A stretch of DNA of 64,000 nucleotides from Rathayibacter iranicus NCPPB 2253 = VKM Ac-1602. Its GTDB lineage: Bacteria; Actinomycetota; Actinomycetes; Actinomycetales; Microbacteriaceae. The stretch spans positions 1 to 64,000 of the forward strand of contig NZ_QGDV01000015.1 in NCBI RefSeq assembly GCF_003149025.1, given 5' to 3'. The notes under the pieces were generated by a model. That model worked only from the letters and a program-made list of their open reading frames with translations. It searched no databases and was not told where the DNA came from. Shown in pieces: positions 25,898 to 36,261 of the stretch. Made by a program: the position numbers and the translations under genes. Numbering within the stretch: position 1 is the stretch's first letter; every line of letters begins with the position of its first letter.

Positions 25898-26502
25898 GCC
25901 CGGGATTCGTCTATCTCGACGAGGCCGTCGAGGGTATCCACTGGGACGCGAAGTATGCGACCTCGGACAACTTCATCGGCGGCCCCGTCGATGGGTATGC
26001 GGCCGACCGGATCGTGACGGCCGCAGCCGTGGCAGCCGCGCTGCGGGTCGCTCAGGCCCAGGCCTCCGAGCGCGGGCTGGGGCTCCTCGTCTGGGACGCC
26101 TACCGCCCGCAGCGTGCCGTCGACCACTTCGTCCGCTGGGCGCGGGAACCAGAGTGCCCGCGCGTGAAGAGCATCTTCCATCCGAGGATCAGCCGGGCGG
26201 CGATGTTCGAGCACGGCTACATCGCCTGCTCCTCCGGGCACACCCGCGGCGGCTCTCTCGACCTGACGCTCGTCGACTCGGCGAGCGGACGCCTGCTCGA
26301 CATGGGTGGTCGGCACGACCTGATGGACGTCACCTCGCATCACGGGGCGGAAGGAGTCGCTCCCTCCGCGGCCGCGAACAGGCGGATCCTCTGCGACATC
26401 ATGATCGACAGCGGTTTCCGTCCGTATCCGCAGGAGTGGTGGCACTACACGCTCGAGCGGGAGCCGTTCCCCGATCGCTACTTCGACTTTCCGATCGAGT
26501 GA
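25894..26502 (+). CDS. vanX: D-Ala-D-Ala dipeptidase VanX
   Basis: A 202-residue zinc dipeptidase, the same length as enterococcal VanX, that hydrolyses D-Ala-D-Ala in the cytoplasm so that only D-Ala-D-Lac enters the wall precursors. The zinc ligands His116 and Asp123 (SSGHTRGGSLDL), the third ligand His184 and the catalytic Glu181 (QEWWHY) and Arg71 (WDAYRPQR) sit at the same positions as in the enzyme from Enterococcus. The ATG overlaps the vanA stop (ATGA). A hairpin follows it, before vanR. Confidence 0.96.
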   Translation: MSPGFVYLDEAVEGIHWDAKYATSDNFIGGPVDGYAADRIVTAAAVAAALRVAQAQASERGLGLLVWDAYRPQRAVDHFVRWAREPECPRVKSIFHPRISRAAMFEHGYIACSSGHTRGGSLDLTLVDSASGRLLDMGGRHDLMDVTSHHGAEGVAPSAAANRRILCDIMIDSGFRPYPQEWWHYTLEREPFPDRYFDFPIE

Positions 26503-26552
26503 CGACCTGTGTGTGGTGCTGACAGGGGGCGAACCTCGGCGCTGACCCGCTC

Positions 26553-26592
26553 GGCGCACCCAGGAGGCGACAGCCCAGGCGCAGGGTGCGCC
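26553..26592 (+). terminator. palindrome between vanX and vanR
   Basis: GGCGCACCC at 26553-26561 pairs with GGGTGCGCC at 26584-26592. It may end the vanHAX transcript or serve as an operator next to the vanR promoter. Confidence 0.45.
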
Positions 26593-26621
26593 CCAGCCGC
26601 CCGGGCGACGTGGCGGCGGCA

Positions 26622-26627
26622 TACGGT
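26622..26627 (+). promoter_or_regulatory. -10 hexamer of vanR (leaderless)
   Basis: TACGGT ends six bases before the vanR ATG, so vanRS likely has its own promoter separate from vanHAX. Confidence 0.5.
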
Positions 26628-26633
26628 TTACGC

Positions 26634-27320
26634 ATGCGGGTACTGATCGTCGAAGACGAACCGTACCTCTCCCGATCCATCGGCGACGGGCTCCGGCTCG
26701 AGGCGATCGCCTCCGACATCGCCGCAGACGGCCACCAGGCGCTCGCTCTGCTCGACGTCACCGCGTACGACGTCGCGATCCTCGACCGCGACGTCCCCGG
26801 CCCCACCGGGGACGACGTCGCCCGTGCCATCGTCGCCTCCGGCTCGGGGACCCCGATCATCATGCTGACCGCGGCCGACCGCCTCCTCGACAAAGAGAGC
26901 GGCTTCGAGATCGGCGCCGACGACTACCTGACGAAGCCCTTCGACCTCCGCGAGCTCGTCCTCCGAGTGCGCGCCCTCGCCCGACGCCGCACGCAGGCCC
27001 GCCCCCCGGTGTACGACCGAGACGGCCTGCGGATCGACCCGTTCCGTCGCGAGGTCTTCCTCGACGGGCGCTTCGTCGCTCTCACCCGCAAGCAATTCGC
27101 CGTCCTGCACGTCCTCGCCGAAGCCGACGGCGGAGTGGTCAGCGCGGAGGAACTGCTCGAGCGCGCCTGGGACGAGAACGCCGATCCGTTCACCAACGCG
27201 ATCAGGATTACTATCTCCGGTCTGCGCAAGCGGCTCCCGGACCCCACACTGATCGCGACGGTGCCCGGCTCGGGCTACCGCATCGCCCCTCGCGCACCCT
27301 CCGCTGCCGACCAGGCCTGA
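26634..27320 (+). CDS. vanR: response regulator VanR
   Basis: A 228-residue OmpR-type regulator. The receiver domain has the acidic pair in VEDEP (residues 7-8), the phosphoacceptor Asp51 (AILDRDVPG) and the Lys of LTKPFDL. The C-terminal winged helix spans about residues 130-225 (LTRKQFAVLHVLAEADGGVV, ISGLRKRL, VPGSGYRI). It should activate vanHAX when phosphorylated by the partner kinase four bases downstream. The ATG at 26634 begins the receiver and has a -10 six bases ahead; the frame is open to 26586. Confidence 0.92.
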   Translation: MRVLIVEDEPYLSRSIGDGLRLEAIASDIAADGHQALALLDVTAYDVAILDRDVPGPTGDDVARAIVASGSGTPIIMLTAADRLLDKESGFEIGADDYLTKPFDLRELVLRVRALARRRTQARPPVYDRDGLRIDPFRREVFLDGRFVALTRKQFAVLHVLAEADGGVVSAEELLERAWDENADPFTNAIRITISGLRKRLPDPTLIATVPGSGYRIAPRAPSAADQA

Positions 27321-27324
27321 CCGG

Positions 27325-28458
<1,134 letters not shown>

Positions 28459-28463
28459 CCCAC

Positions 28464-28494
28464 CCCTGTCCCCGCGATGGGAGCGGGGGCAGGG
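28464..28494. terminator. terminator between vanS and prpD
   Basis: A 12-bp stem with one G-U type pair (28464-28475 with 28483-28494) and a seven-base loop, between the convergent vanS and prpD genes. It can serve both. Confidence 0.75.
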
Positions 28495-28498
28495 CGGA

Positions 28499-30022
28499 CT
28501 AGAAGAGGCCGCGCGGGGGCTCGACCGAGGCGAGGATCCCGGGGGCGGCGGTCACGGTGAGACGGCCGACCTCGGCGGGGGTCAACTCAGGCAGGCGTTG
28601 CGCGAGGTCGAGGAAGCGCTCGATCTCGGGCTCCTCGAGCACGTCGGCCGCGAGGGTGCGGAACTTCGCGACGTACTGTTCGCGCGTGAACGGGTGCGCG
28701 CCGAGCGGATGCGCATCCGCCACCGCGATCTCGTCGACGATCGTCGTGCCGTCGGTCAGCACGATCTCGACGCGAGCGCCGAACGCCTTCTCGGCCGGGT
28801 CCGTCGAGTGGTAACGGCGCGTCCACTCCGCGTCCTCGAGCGTGCTCACCCGGTGCCACAGCGCGATGGTGTCAGCGCGGGCGGCCCGCTCGGGGGCGTA
28901 GCTGCGGACATGATGCCAGGCACCGTCCTGCAACGCGACCGTGAAGATGTAGGGCACGGAGTGGTCGAGCGTCTCGCGGGAGGCGGTCGGGTCGTACTTT
29001 TGCGGGTCGTTCGCGCCCGAGCCGATCACCGTATGCGTGTGGTGCGAGGTGTGCAGGACGATCCGCTCGACGCGCTCCGGGTCGGTGGCTTCGGGATGCG
29101 CGTGGTGCAGGCGGCGGGCGAGGTCGATCAGCGCCTGCGCCTGGTACTCGGCCGAGTGCTCCTTCGTGTAGGTATCGAGGATGGCCCGCTTGGCCTCGCC
29201 GCGATCGGGCAGCGGAACGTCGTAGTTCGCGTCGATCCCGTCGAGCAGCCAGGCGATCACGCCGTCCTCGCCCTCGTAGATCGGCGACGGGCTGGTCTCG
29301 CCGCGCATCGCCCGGTCGACCGCCTCGATCGCCATCTTGCCAGCGAAGGCGGGGGCGTAGGCCTTCCAGGTCGAGATCTCGCCCTTGCGTGACTGGCGCG
29401 TGGCGGTCGTCGTGTGTAGCGCCTGCGCGATCGCCTGCTCCGTCGTCGCCACGTCGAGACCGAGCAGCGTCCCGATCCCGGCGGCGACGGAGGGGCCGAG
29501 GTGCGCGACATGGTCGATCTTGTGCCGGTGCAGGCTGATCGCGCGGACGAGATCGACCTGCACCTCATAGCCGGTGACGATTCCGCGCACGAGCTTCGCG
29601 CCTGAGACACCGACATGCTGGGCGACAGCGATCAGGGGTGGGATGTTGTCTCCCGGATGCGAATACTCCGCCGCCAGGAACGTGTCGTGGTAGTCGAGCT
29701 CACGCACTGCTACCCCATTGGCCCACGCGGCCCACTCTGGCGAGACGCGACGTGCAGGATCGACGCCGAGCACGGCCGAGCCCTGCCCACCGATGGAAGC
29801 GGGGTGAGCGAGTGCTTGCGAGCGCGCGGCGACGACGGGGCGGCGAAGCAGGGAGGCGGTGGCCACCGCGGCGTTGTCGATCACCCGGTTGACGACCATT
29901 TCGGTGACCTCGTCGTCGATCTCGACCGGATCGGCGGCGACCTCGGCGAGCGCATGGGCGAGCTGTCCGTGGCGCGGAAGCTCCTCCTCGCTGCGGTGGA
30001 CGCGGACGTGGTGTTCGTGCAC
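28499..30022 (-). CDS. prpD: MmgE/PrpD-family 2-methylcitrate dehydratase
   Basis: A 507-residue cofactor-free dehydratase of the 2-methylcitrate cycle, which handles propionyl-CoA. PrpD blocks are present: [60 protein letters not shown], and [20 protein letters not shown] followed by [12 protein letters not shown]. The GTG at 30022 has GAAGGAG at the right distance. The prpB and prpC genes are not next to it, so it stands as a single gene here. The link to propionate is family knowledge. Confidence 0.92.
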   Translation of the reverse strand: MHEHHVRVHRSEEELPRHGQLAHALAEVAADPVEIDDEVTEMVVNRVIDNAAVATASLLRRPVVAARSQALAHPASIGGQGSAVLGVDPARRVSPEWAAWANGVAVRELDYHDTFLAAEYSHPGDNIPPLIAVAQHVGVSGAKLVRGIVTGYEVQVDLVRAISLHRHKIDHVAHLGPSVAAGIGTLLGLDVATTEQAIAQALHTTTATRQSRKGEISTWKAYAPAFAGKMAIEAVDRAMRGETSPSPIYEGEDGVIAWLLDGIDANYDVPLPDRGEAKRAILDTYTKEHSAEYQAQALIDLARRLHHAHPEATDPERVERIVLHTSHHTHTVIGSGANDPQKYDPTASRETLDHSVPYIFTVALQDGAWHHVRSYAPERAARADTIALWHRVSTLEDAEWTRRYHSTDPAEKAFGARVEIVLTDGTTIVDEIAVADAHPLGAHPFTREQYVAKFRTLAADVLEEPEIERFLDLAQRLPELTPAEVGRLTVTAAPGILASVEPPRGLF

Positions 30023-30066
30023 AGATGGCTCCTTCGGCTCTCCCCCAGGCTATCCCCGCCCTCCGC

Positions 30067-30149
30067 CGCGAAATGTCGCGAGATCTTGCCGCCCGGACGA
30101 GATCCCCCGCCGCGGCGAGGGATCTCGTCCGGATCAGGGCATCTCGCGA
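30067..30149. repeat. palindromic intergenic repeat, family A copy 1
   Basis: The 18-mer CGCGAAATGTCGCGAGAT (30067-30084) recurs twice, once inverted, at 42475-42585. Within this copy a perfect 14-bp stem (30093-30106 with 30119-30132) forms a strong hairpin, and an inverted ATCTCGCGA closes the element. It lies between the divergent prpD and ppx genes. Confidence 0.8.
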
Positions 30150-30165
30150 ACCGGTGCCGCGCGGG

Positions 30166-30171
30166 CAGAAT
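30166..30171 (+). promoter_or_regulatory. -10 hexamer of ppx (leaderless)
   Basis: CAGAAT ends six bases before the ATG at 30178. Confidence 0.45.
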
Positions 30172-30177
30172 GGCGGA

Positions 30178-31089
30178 ATGGTCTTGTCCACGCGCGTCGC
30201 GGCGATCGACTGCGGCACCAATTCCCTCCGTCTGCTGATCGCCGATGTGAAGGAGGGGACGCTGGTCGACGTGCTGCGGCGCACCGAGCTCGTGCGCCTG
30301 GGCCGCGGCGTCGACCGTACTGGCCGCTTCGACCAGGTCGCGCTCGAACGGACCCTCGCCGTCACTCGCGACTACGCGGCCGCCGCACGCGAGGCCGGCG
30401 TCGAGCGCCTCCGCTTCGTCGCGACCTCAGCCACCCGCGACGCGGCAGACCGCGAGGACTTTCTCGCTGCCGTCGAGCGGATCCTCGGGGTTGTACCCGA
30501 GACGATCACGGGTGACCAGGAGGCGCGCCTCTCGTTCCGCGGCGCGGTCTCGGCCGTCGATCCTGAGCGCCCCGTCCTGGTCGTCGACCTCGGCGGAGGT
30601 TCGACAGAGCTGGTCCTCGGCGGCTCGGAACCGGAGCAGGCACATTCCATGGACGTCGGCAGCGTCCGCCTCACCGAGCGCTACCGCCGAGCCGCCGCCC
30701 CCACCGATGAGGAGCGCGCCGCAATCCGGGCCGACGTGCGCACGGCGTTGGCCGCCTCGCCCGTCGACCTGACCCGCGCACGGAGCGTCGTCGGCGTCGC
30801 CGCCACGGTGCTGACGATCACCGCGCACGTCCTGCGCAGCACCGACCGCGCGGCGCTCGAGGCGACCCTCCCGCTCGCCGATGTCGTTGCCGCCTGCGAC
30901 GAACTCTCCGCCCTCACGCCAGCCGAAACCGCCGCGCTGCCGTGGGTCCGCGCCGGACGCGAGGACGTGCTGGCGGCCGGCGCGCTGATCTGGAGCGAGG
31001 TCCTCCGCGCGGTGCAGGAGGCATCCCCTACTGTCACCGAGGTCGGCTCGACCGCGCACGACCTCCTCGACGGCCTCGCCCTGGCCTGA
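30178..31089 (+). CDS. ppx: exopolyphosphatase, Ppx/GppA family
   Basis: A 303-residue enzyme of the ASKHA fold that removes phosphate from polyphosphate or pppGpp. The ATP/phosphate motifs AAIDCGTNSLRLLIAD at the start and VLVVDLGGGSTELVLG in the middle, plus GVAATVLTITAH, identify the family. It is the short single-unit type found in actinobacteria, without the C-terminal HD domain of E. coli Ppx. The ATG at 30178 has a -10 six bases upstream; the frame is open to 30025. Confidence 0.92.
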   Translation: MVLSTRVAAIDCGTNSLRLLIADVKEGTLVDVLRRTELVRLGRGVDRTGRFDQVALERTLAVTRDYAAAAREAGVERLRFVATSATRDAADREDFLAAVERILGVVPETITGDQEARLSFRGAVSAVDPERPVLVVDLGGGSTELVLGGSEPEQAHSMDVGSVRLTERYRRAAAPTDEERAAIRADVRTALAASPVDLTRARSVVGVAATVLTITAHVLRSTDRAALEATLPLADVVAACDELSALTPAETAALPWVRAGREDVLAAGALIWSEVLRAVQEASPTVTEVGSTAHDLLDGLALA

Positions 31090-31138
31090 CCCCGCCGTCC
31101 TCCGCGAGTGGGAGAAACGGGGCGGGCGGGGCGGCGGG

Positions 31139-31144
31139 TAGCGT
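31139..31144 (+). promoter_or_regulatory. -10 hexamer (leaderless gene at 31151)
   Basis: TAGCGT ends six bases before the ATG at 31151. Confidence 0.5.
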
Positions 31145-31150
31145 TGAGGG

Positions 31151-31468
31151 ATGGCAGGTGTAGGGGAGACCAGGACCGTTCAGCTCCGACGCTACGAGTT
31201 GGAGGGCGGGGTGATGGACGACTTCCTCACGTGGTTCTCGGCGAAAATCGTGCCGGCCCGCGAGGCGCACGGCTTCCGGATTGAGTTCGCCTACGCCGAC
31301 CGCGAGGTGAATGAGTTCGTCTGGGCCGTCAGCACTCCGGGCGATGCGGAGTCGTTCGCCGCGGTCGAGCAGGTCTACCTCGCGTCACCCGAACGCGACG
31401 CCGCGTTCTCGGGCGAGCCGAAACGCGTCGCGGTGCAGCACGTGCGACTGATCGACCCGATCGTCTGA
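31151..31468 (+). CDS. NIPSNAP-like small protein
   Basis: A 105-residue cytoplasmic protein. RTVQLRRYELEGGVMDDFLT and WFSAKIVPAREAHGFRIEFA follow the ferredoxin-like NIPSNAP/dimeric alpha-beta barrel pattern, ending with strand VAVQHVRLIDP. Such proteins often act as small monooxygenase-like or binding proteins; no catalytic residue is clear. It has its own leaderless start and is convergent with the SRPBCC gene. Confidence 0.65.
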   Translation: MAGVGETRTVQLRRYELEGGVMDDFLTWFSAKIVPAREAHGFRIEFAYADREVNEFVWAVSTPGDAESFAAVEQVYLASPERDAAFSGEPKRVAVQHVRLIDPIV

Positions 31469-31489
31469 GCAGACCCTCGACCCACCCCG

Positions 31490-32089
31490 TCAGCTTTTCG
31501 CGCGATGGCTCGCCGCCAGCAGGGCACGCAGAGCGAACGAGACGACGGCGACCGAGACGGCGGTACCGAGCAGGCGTGGCCAGACGTGCTTCCCCGTGTC
31601 GAGCCCCGCGCGGTCCTTCGCGGAGGGAAGGGAGGTCGGCGCCAGTGTGCGTCCGGCGGCCCCCGCCTGAGCCATGTGCGCGAGGCGTCGCAGGGTCTCG
31701 ATGTTACGCAACCAGAGACCGGCGTGCAGCAGCGGCTTGGGGATGAGGGTGCCCGGTCCCTTCACCGCGGCCTCGTGGATCCGCACCTTCGCGCCGCGCG
31801 GGTGCGGCTTGACCTCGAGGCGCACCCGCGCCTCGCCCATCGGCCAGCCGGCTGCCTGGATGATCATGCGTCGCGGCGGATCCCACTCGAGCACCGTGGT
31901 GCGGTCATCAATCACCAGTGGCCAGAGCCCGAACGAATGATGCAATTGCGCGCCTACGTGCGGGAAGTCGGCGTCGACCGTGCGCATCCGCGAGGCGCCG
32001 ACAACCCAGCTCGGGAACAGCCATCCGGAGGCGAGCACCGCGAAGACGGACTCTGGCGGGCAGTGGAAGACGCGAGTGTTGCGGGACAT
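31490..32089 (-). CDS. SRPBCC-family (START-like) protein with membrane tail
   Basis: A 199-residue protein. Residues about 1-145 match the SRPBCC lipid/hydrophobic-ligand cavity fold (RVFHCPPESVFAVLASGWLF at the start, VLEWDPPRRMIIQAAGWPMG, then RIHEAAVKGPGTL). The last 35 residues hold a hydrophobic helix (LLGTAVSVAVVSFALRALLA), a probable C-terminal membrane anchor. AAGGAGCCTGCA precedes the ATG. It is the last gene of an SDR, FAD-oxidoreductase, SRPBCC set on the minus strand. The ligand is unknown. Confidence 0.78.
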   Translation of the reverse strand: MSRNTRVFHCPPESVFAVLASGWLFPSWVVGASRMRTVDADFPHVGAQLHHSFGLWPLVIDDRTTVLEWDPPRRMIIQAAGWPMGEARVRLEVKPHPRGAKVRIHEAAVKGPGTLIPKPLLHAGLWLRNIETLRRLAHMAQAGAAGRTLAPTSLPSAKDRAGLDTGKHVWPRLLGTAVSVAVVSFALRALLAASHRAKS

Positions 32090-32181
32090 TGCAGGCTCCT
32101 TCGGGTCGAAGCGGGTCGTAGTGGGCGGCGGCGAGCGGCGACCGCCTCCACACTGCCAGAAGGCGGGAGCGACGGCGCCAC

Positions 32182-33639
32182 TCACCCCGCGGGCGCATCC
32201 GGCGACAGATCGGACGCCTCGCGCACCCCGAACTCGTGCCGGAGGGCGCTGCGGGCGGCGTGCCAGCCGGCCATCCCGTGCACGCCGGGGCCTGGCGGTG
32301 TGGATGACGAGCAGAGGTAGAGACCCTTCGCGGGGGTGCGCCACGGGTCAGTAGTGGGTACTGGTCGCGCGAGGAGTTGCACAACGCTGGCCGCGCCGGC
32401 TGCGATATCGCCGCCGAGATAGTTGGGGTTGTAGGCCTGCATGTCACGCGCCGTCATCGACGAGGCAGCGAGAATGCGGTCGCGGAAGCCGGGCGCGAAG
32501 CGCTCGATCTGGTGGGTGATCGCCTCACGCTGGTCGGCCGGCGAATACCGGGGAACGTGCGTATAGGTCCAGAGAACGTGCTTGCCCTCCGGCGCGCGTC
32601 CTGGGTCGGCGACCGACGGCTGCGCCGCGAGGACGTACGGGCTGCGGCTGTGCCGGCCCCGGACAACGTCGCGTTCGGCCGCGGCGATCTCGGCCCGCGT
32701 TCCTCCGATGTGCAGGGTCCCGGCATAGGCCAGCTCAGGGTTCGTCCACGGCACCGGGCCGTCGAGTGCGAAATCGACTTTCGCCACTGCATTGCCGTAG
32801 CGGAACCGCTGAAGCGCGGCCGCATAGGCGGCGGGGAGACGCTCGCCTGCCAGAGCGAGGAGCGCGGTGGGCGTGCTGTCAACGAGCACTGCGCGGGCGG
32901 GAGGCAGCTCTGCGAGCGAGGTGACCTCGACGCCCGTCTCGATGCGGCCGCCATGCGCGCGCAGATCGTCGGCGAGCGCGTCGACGATGGCCTGGCTGCC
33001 GCCGATTGGCACAGGCCAACCGCGCGCATGCGCATAGGCACCGAGCGCGAGCGCCGCCGCGGCGGTCGACGGGCTGGGCATCGGCCGGATCGAATGCGCC
33101 GCCAGTCCGGAGAACATCGCGGGAGCCACATCACCGGCGAAGCGGAGGTTCCACGCTGGGCTGCCCTGTTCGAGCACGCGCAGGCCAAACCGCACCAGCA
33201 CGCCGGGATCGGTCGGGACCCGCAGCAGCGCATCGTTCGTGAAGCCGGCAACGCGGTCGGCCCGCTCGGCCAGCGGCCCCATCAACGCGTGCCACGCGGG
33301 ACCGTCGCGGCCAAGCCGTTCGACGGTCCGGTCGAGGTCGCGATAGGCGATCCCTGCTCGGCCGTCGTCGAGCGGATGTGCGTACGAGATCTCGGGGACG
33401 ACCAATTCAATGCGCCGATCGAGCGCGAACGCTCGGAAGAACCCGGAGGCCAGCGCCATCGGATGCACGGCCGAGCACACGTCATGGTGGAAGCCGGGCA
33501 GCGTCAACTCGGCCGTACGCGCACCGCCGCCAATCGTCTCGTTGCGCTCGAGGACCACGACCGAAAGCCCTGCCCGCGCGAGCGTGACGGCGGCCGCGAG
33601 CCCATTGGGACCCGCGCCGATGACGACCGCGTCGACCAT
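32182..33639 (-). CDS. phytoene-dehydrogenase-like FAD oxidoreductase
   Basis: A 485-residue flavoprotein. The N-terminal FAD site [20 protein letters not shown] with [16 protein letters not shown] is that of the phytoene desaturase/protoporphyrinogen oxidase group. The C-terminus has the second dinucleotide-linked block [20 protein letters not shown], common in this COG1233 branch. GGAGGAGGTGAGT lies before the ATG. It starts two bases after the SDR stop, so they are one operon. Its substrate is a hydrophobic molecule by family habit, but no carotenoid gene lies nearby. Confidence 0.85.
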   Translation of the reverse strand: MVDAVVIGAGPNGLAAAVTLARAGLSVVVLERNETIGGGARTAELTLPGFHHDVCSAVHPMALASGFFRAFALDRRIELVVPEISYAHPLDDGRAGIAYRDLDRTVERLGRDGPAWHALMGPLAERADRVAGFTNDALLRVPTDPGVLVRFGLRVLEQGSPAWNLRFAGDVAPAMFSGLAAHSIRPMPSPSTAAAALALGAYAHARGWPVPIGGSQAIVDALADDLRAHGGRIETGVEVTSLAELPPARAVLVDSTPTALLALAGERLPAAYAAALQRFRYGNAVAKVDFALDGPVPWTNPELAYAGTLHIGGTRAEIAAAERDVVRGRHSRSPYVLAAQPSVADPGRAPEGKHVLWTYTHVPRYSPADQREAITHQIERFAPGFRDRILAASSMTARDMQAYNPNYLGGDIAAGAASVVQLLARPVPTTDPWRTPAKGLYLCSSSTPPGPGVHGMAGWHAARSALRHEFGVREASDLSPDAPAG

Positions 33640-33641
33640 AC

Positions 33642-34640
33642 TCACCTCCTCCGGAGGGCGGAGACCACGCCAACGGCACCGGCCGCAAGGGCGGCGGCGG
33701 CCCCCGCAGAGCTGAGGGCGCGGTGGCGGATCATCCAAATCTGGGGAGTCATCGTGTGCGCACGGTCGCTGAAGAGCCCGCGGGCTCCGTGGTCGCCGGG
33801 CACCGGCTCGTACACGTTGTTCGGCAGCATCGGCTCTTTCGTGTCGGGAGCCTGCTGACCATCGAAGGCGCTGCGGGCGAGGTACCAGTCCATGAAGGTT
33901 CCGGCGAAACGGTCGCCCAGGATGGTACCCGCGGTCGGCTCGCCGACCCAGGTGCGTCGGCGCGGCTTATCGGCGACGTCGGCGATCGCGATGGCCCCCA
34001 CCTCGGGCTCGTAGATCGGAGGGACGGGCTGCGGGTGGTGCGGCAGCTGCGATTTCACCCAATTGAACTGGATCGTGTTGAGCGCGGGCATGTCGACCTG
34101 GGAGAGTCGCACCTTGCTTCTCCCGTGGATCAGCTCAGCGGTCACCGCCTCGGTGAAGCCGCGCGCACCGAACTTGGAGGCGCAGTACGCCGCCTGGAGG
34201 GGAATGCCCCGGTGAGCGAGCGCGGAACCCACCTGGATCACGTGGCCCCGGTCGCGTGGAGTCATCCGCGAGAGTGCGGCCCTGGTGCCGTTGACAAAGC
34301 CGAAGAAGTTGACCGCGACCGCGCGTTCAAAGTCGGCCGGTTCGGTCGAGAGGAACTCCCCGAACACGCCGACCATCGCGTCATTGACCCAGAGCTCGAT
34401 CGGACCGAGTTCGGCCTCCACGCGATCGGCCGCCGACTCGACCGCCTCACGGTCGGCGACGTCGGTGGGGATGCCCAGCCCGCGCCGGCCGGCCTGCTCG
34501 ATCTCGGCGACGGTCGCGGCCAGGCCGTCCTCGCCCCGCGCCAGCACAGCGACGTCCCAGCCACGGGAGGCGAGTTCACGGACGGTCGCGCGACCGAGCC
34601 CAGCCGTGCCGCCCGTCACGACGGCGACGCCGCGAATCAT
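33642..34640 (-). CDS. short-chain dehydrogenase/reductase with C-terminal membrane helix
   Basis: A 332-residue SDR. It has the NAD(P) motif [14 protein letters not shown], the NAG-like motif at WVNDAMVG and the catalytic YxxxK in [12 protein letters not shown], with Ser in [11 protein letters not shown]. The N-terminal ~250 residues are classical. The last 80 are an extension ending in a hydrophobic stretch ([20 protein letters not shown]) with an Arg tail, a likely membrane anchor. The ATG at 34640 begins the Rossmann fold; the ribosome site is weak. First gene of the set SDR, FAD oxidoreductase, SRPBCC. Confidence 0.85.
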   Translation of the reverse strand: MIRGVAVVTGGTAGLGRATVRELASRGWDVAVLARGEDGLAATVAEIEQAGRRGLGIPTDVADREAVESAADRVEAELGPIELWVNDAMVGVFGEFLSTEPADFERAVAVNFFGFVNGTRAALSRMTPRDRGHVIQVGSALAHRGIPLQAAYCASKFGARGFTEAVTAELIHGRSKVRLSQVDMPALNTIQFNWVKSQLPHHPQPVPPIYEPEVGAIAIADVADKPRRRTWVGEPTAGTILGDRFAGTFMDWYLARSAFDGQQAPDTKEPMLPNNVYEPVPGDHGARGLFSDRAHTMTPQIWMIRHRALSSAGAAAALAAGAVGVVSALRRR

Positions 34641-34902
34641 GCGCGAGCCTCGCGGAATGCGGCGGTACGGCGGTTCTGCGTCATGGGGCGGGCTCCTTCG
34701 TGAGGGATGCATCGAGAGTCCCACGGTAGGCGGGAGCGCACCCCAGCGCGCGGGGTTGCGCGTGATCTGTGGAGAGCACGGCGGACCCACGCCTGGGGAG
34801 GAACCTTTTCGGAGCGCGTCTAGACTTGCTCCAGAGATCAACGCCAAACTGACGCCAGCCCGACGATTGCCGACCGGGACGACCTCTGACTCGGATCGAC
34901 AC

Positions 34903-36228
34903 ATGACTTTCCTCCTCGACGTGAGCCTTGTCTCCGGCCCCACCGTCGTCGCTGTCTACGTGCTCACCGCCATCGCCCTCGTCCTCCTGCTCACGGTCTT
35001 CGTCCGCGCACGCCCCACCGGCCGCGTACGTCGCCTGGCCGTCGCCGTTGCGGCCCTGGTCCTCGGCGTGCTGGGCGGAGTCGGCCTAGCGGCCTTCGTC
35101 GACGGACCCGACGGTCCGTTCGGCATCGACTTCACCCCGGTCACCCGCGCCTGGATCGGCCTCGGCTTCGGCGGTGTCGCCGTCGCCGTGCTCGTCCTCG
35201 TGCACGCGGTCGGGCATCGGCGCCTTCGCCGGGCGCTCGCCTCGCTCGGAGTCACAGTGCTCGTCGTCGCAACCGCCGCGATGAGCGTCAACATGGACTT
35301 CGGGCAGTATCCGACCGTGCGCAGCGTGTTGGGCATTAGCGCCTACTCTGACGCGCCGCCTCCGGCGATCGCCCCGAGCGGCCTGCACTCCGATCTCGCG
35401 ACATGGACCGCGCCGCCCGGGATGCCCAGCGTCGGGACCGTGTCGCCGGTGACGATCCCGGCAACGGCCTCCGGATTCCCCGCCCGCGAGGCCGTGGTCT
35501 ACCTCCCTCCCGCGGCCCTCACCCCGAATCCGCCGCTTCTCCCCGTGATGGTGATCCTCTCGGGCCAGCCGGGCTCCCCCTCCGACCCGCTCTCAACCGA
35601 GAAGTTCGAGGAGGCCCTCAACGCCTACGCGGCCCAGCACGCCGGGCTCGCGCCGATCGTCGTCTCACCGGATCAGCTCGGCGACCCATCGAAAAACCCG
35701 ATGTGCATCGACTCCCCGCTGGGCAACTCCGCCACGTACCTCACGGTCGACGTGCCGAACTGGATCCGCGCGAACCTGCCCGTCCTCAGCGACGCGCGGC
35801 ACTGGGCGATCGGCGGGCTCTCACAGGGCGGCACGTGCGCGATCCAGCTCGGGGCCGGCTACCCGACTCTCTTCGGCAACATCGTGGACGCCTCGGGCGA
35901 GATCGCACCGAGTCTCGGCTCCCCGGCCGCAACCGTTGCCGGGGGCTTCGGCGGCAACGAAGCGGCCTACGAGGCTGCGAAACCCCTCACCATGATGGAG
36001 AAGCACACGCCCTATAAGGAGACCTTCGCGCTCTTCGGAGTCGGCGCCAACGACGGCACGTTCCGACCTGGAGTGAAGACTCTCTACTCCGCAGCCCTCG
36101 CCGCTGGGATGGACGCCACCTACTTCGAGGTGCCAAACGCCGCCCACGACGTCGCCGCCTGGTCGGCCACTTTCAACCACGGACTCGAACTGCTCGCCGC
36201 ACGCTGGAAGCTCGTTCCCGCCTCCTGA
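34903..36228 (+). CDS. membrane-anchored esterase (alpha/beta hydrolase, mycolyltransferase-like fold)
   Basis: A 441-residue protein. Residues about 1-130 hold four hydrophobic helices. An outside domain follows from about 150, with PAREAVVYLPPAAL, the nucleophile region HWAIGGLSQGGTCAIQLGAG (Ser in GLSQGG), then Asp and His near the end (GANDGTF, PNAAHDVAAW). The layout (four helices plus esterase D-like domain) is seen in actinobacterial proteins related to antigen 85. It may act on cell-wall or lipid esters; that is inference. The ATG at 34903 starts the first helix. It is divergent from the SDR operon, with 262 bp between and no further gene there. Confidence 0.8.
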   Translation: MTFLLDVSLVSGPTVVAVYVLTAIALVLLLTVFVRARPTGRVRRLAVAVAALVLGVLGGVGLAAFVDGPDGPFGIDFTPVTRAWIGLGFGGVAVAVLVLVHAVGHRRLRRALASLGVTVLVVATAAMSVNMDFGQYPTVRSVLGISAYSDAPPPAIAPSGLHSDLATWTAPPGMPSVGTVSPVTIPATASGFPAREAVVYLPPAALTPNPPLLPVMVILSGQPGSPSDPLSTEKFEEALNAYAAQHAGLAPIVVSPDQLGDPSKNPMCIDSPLGNSATYLTVDVPNWIRANLPVLSDARHWAIGGLSQGGTCAIQLGAGYPTLFGNIVDASGEIAPSLGSPAATVAGGFGGNEAAYEAAKPLTMMEKHTPYKETFALFGVGANDGTFRPGVKTLYSAALAAGMDATYFEVPNAAHDVAAWSATFNHGLELLAARWKLVPAS

Positions 36229-36261
36229 CCGGGCGGCAGACTGTCATCCTCGTCGTGCACG

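Noticed and set aside
34285-34902. N-terminal extension of the membrane esterase through the SDR gene
   Set aside because: The frame is open by chance opposite the SDR gene; the first membrane helix begins at 34903.
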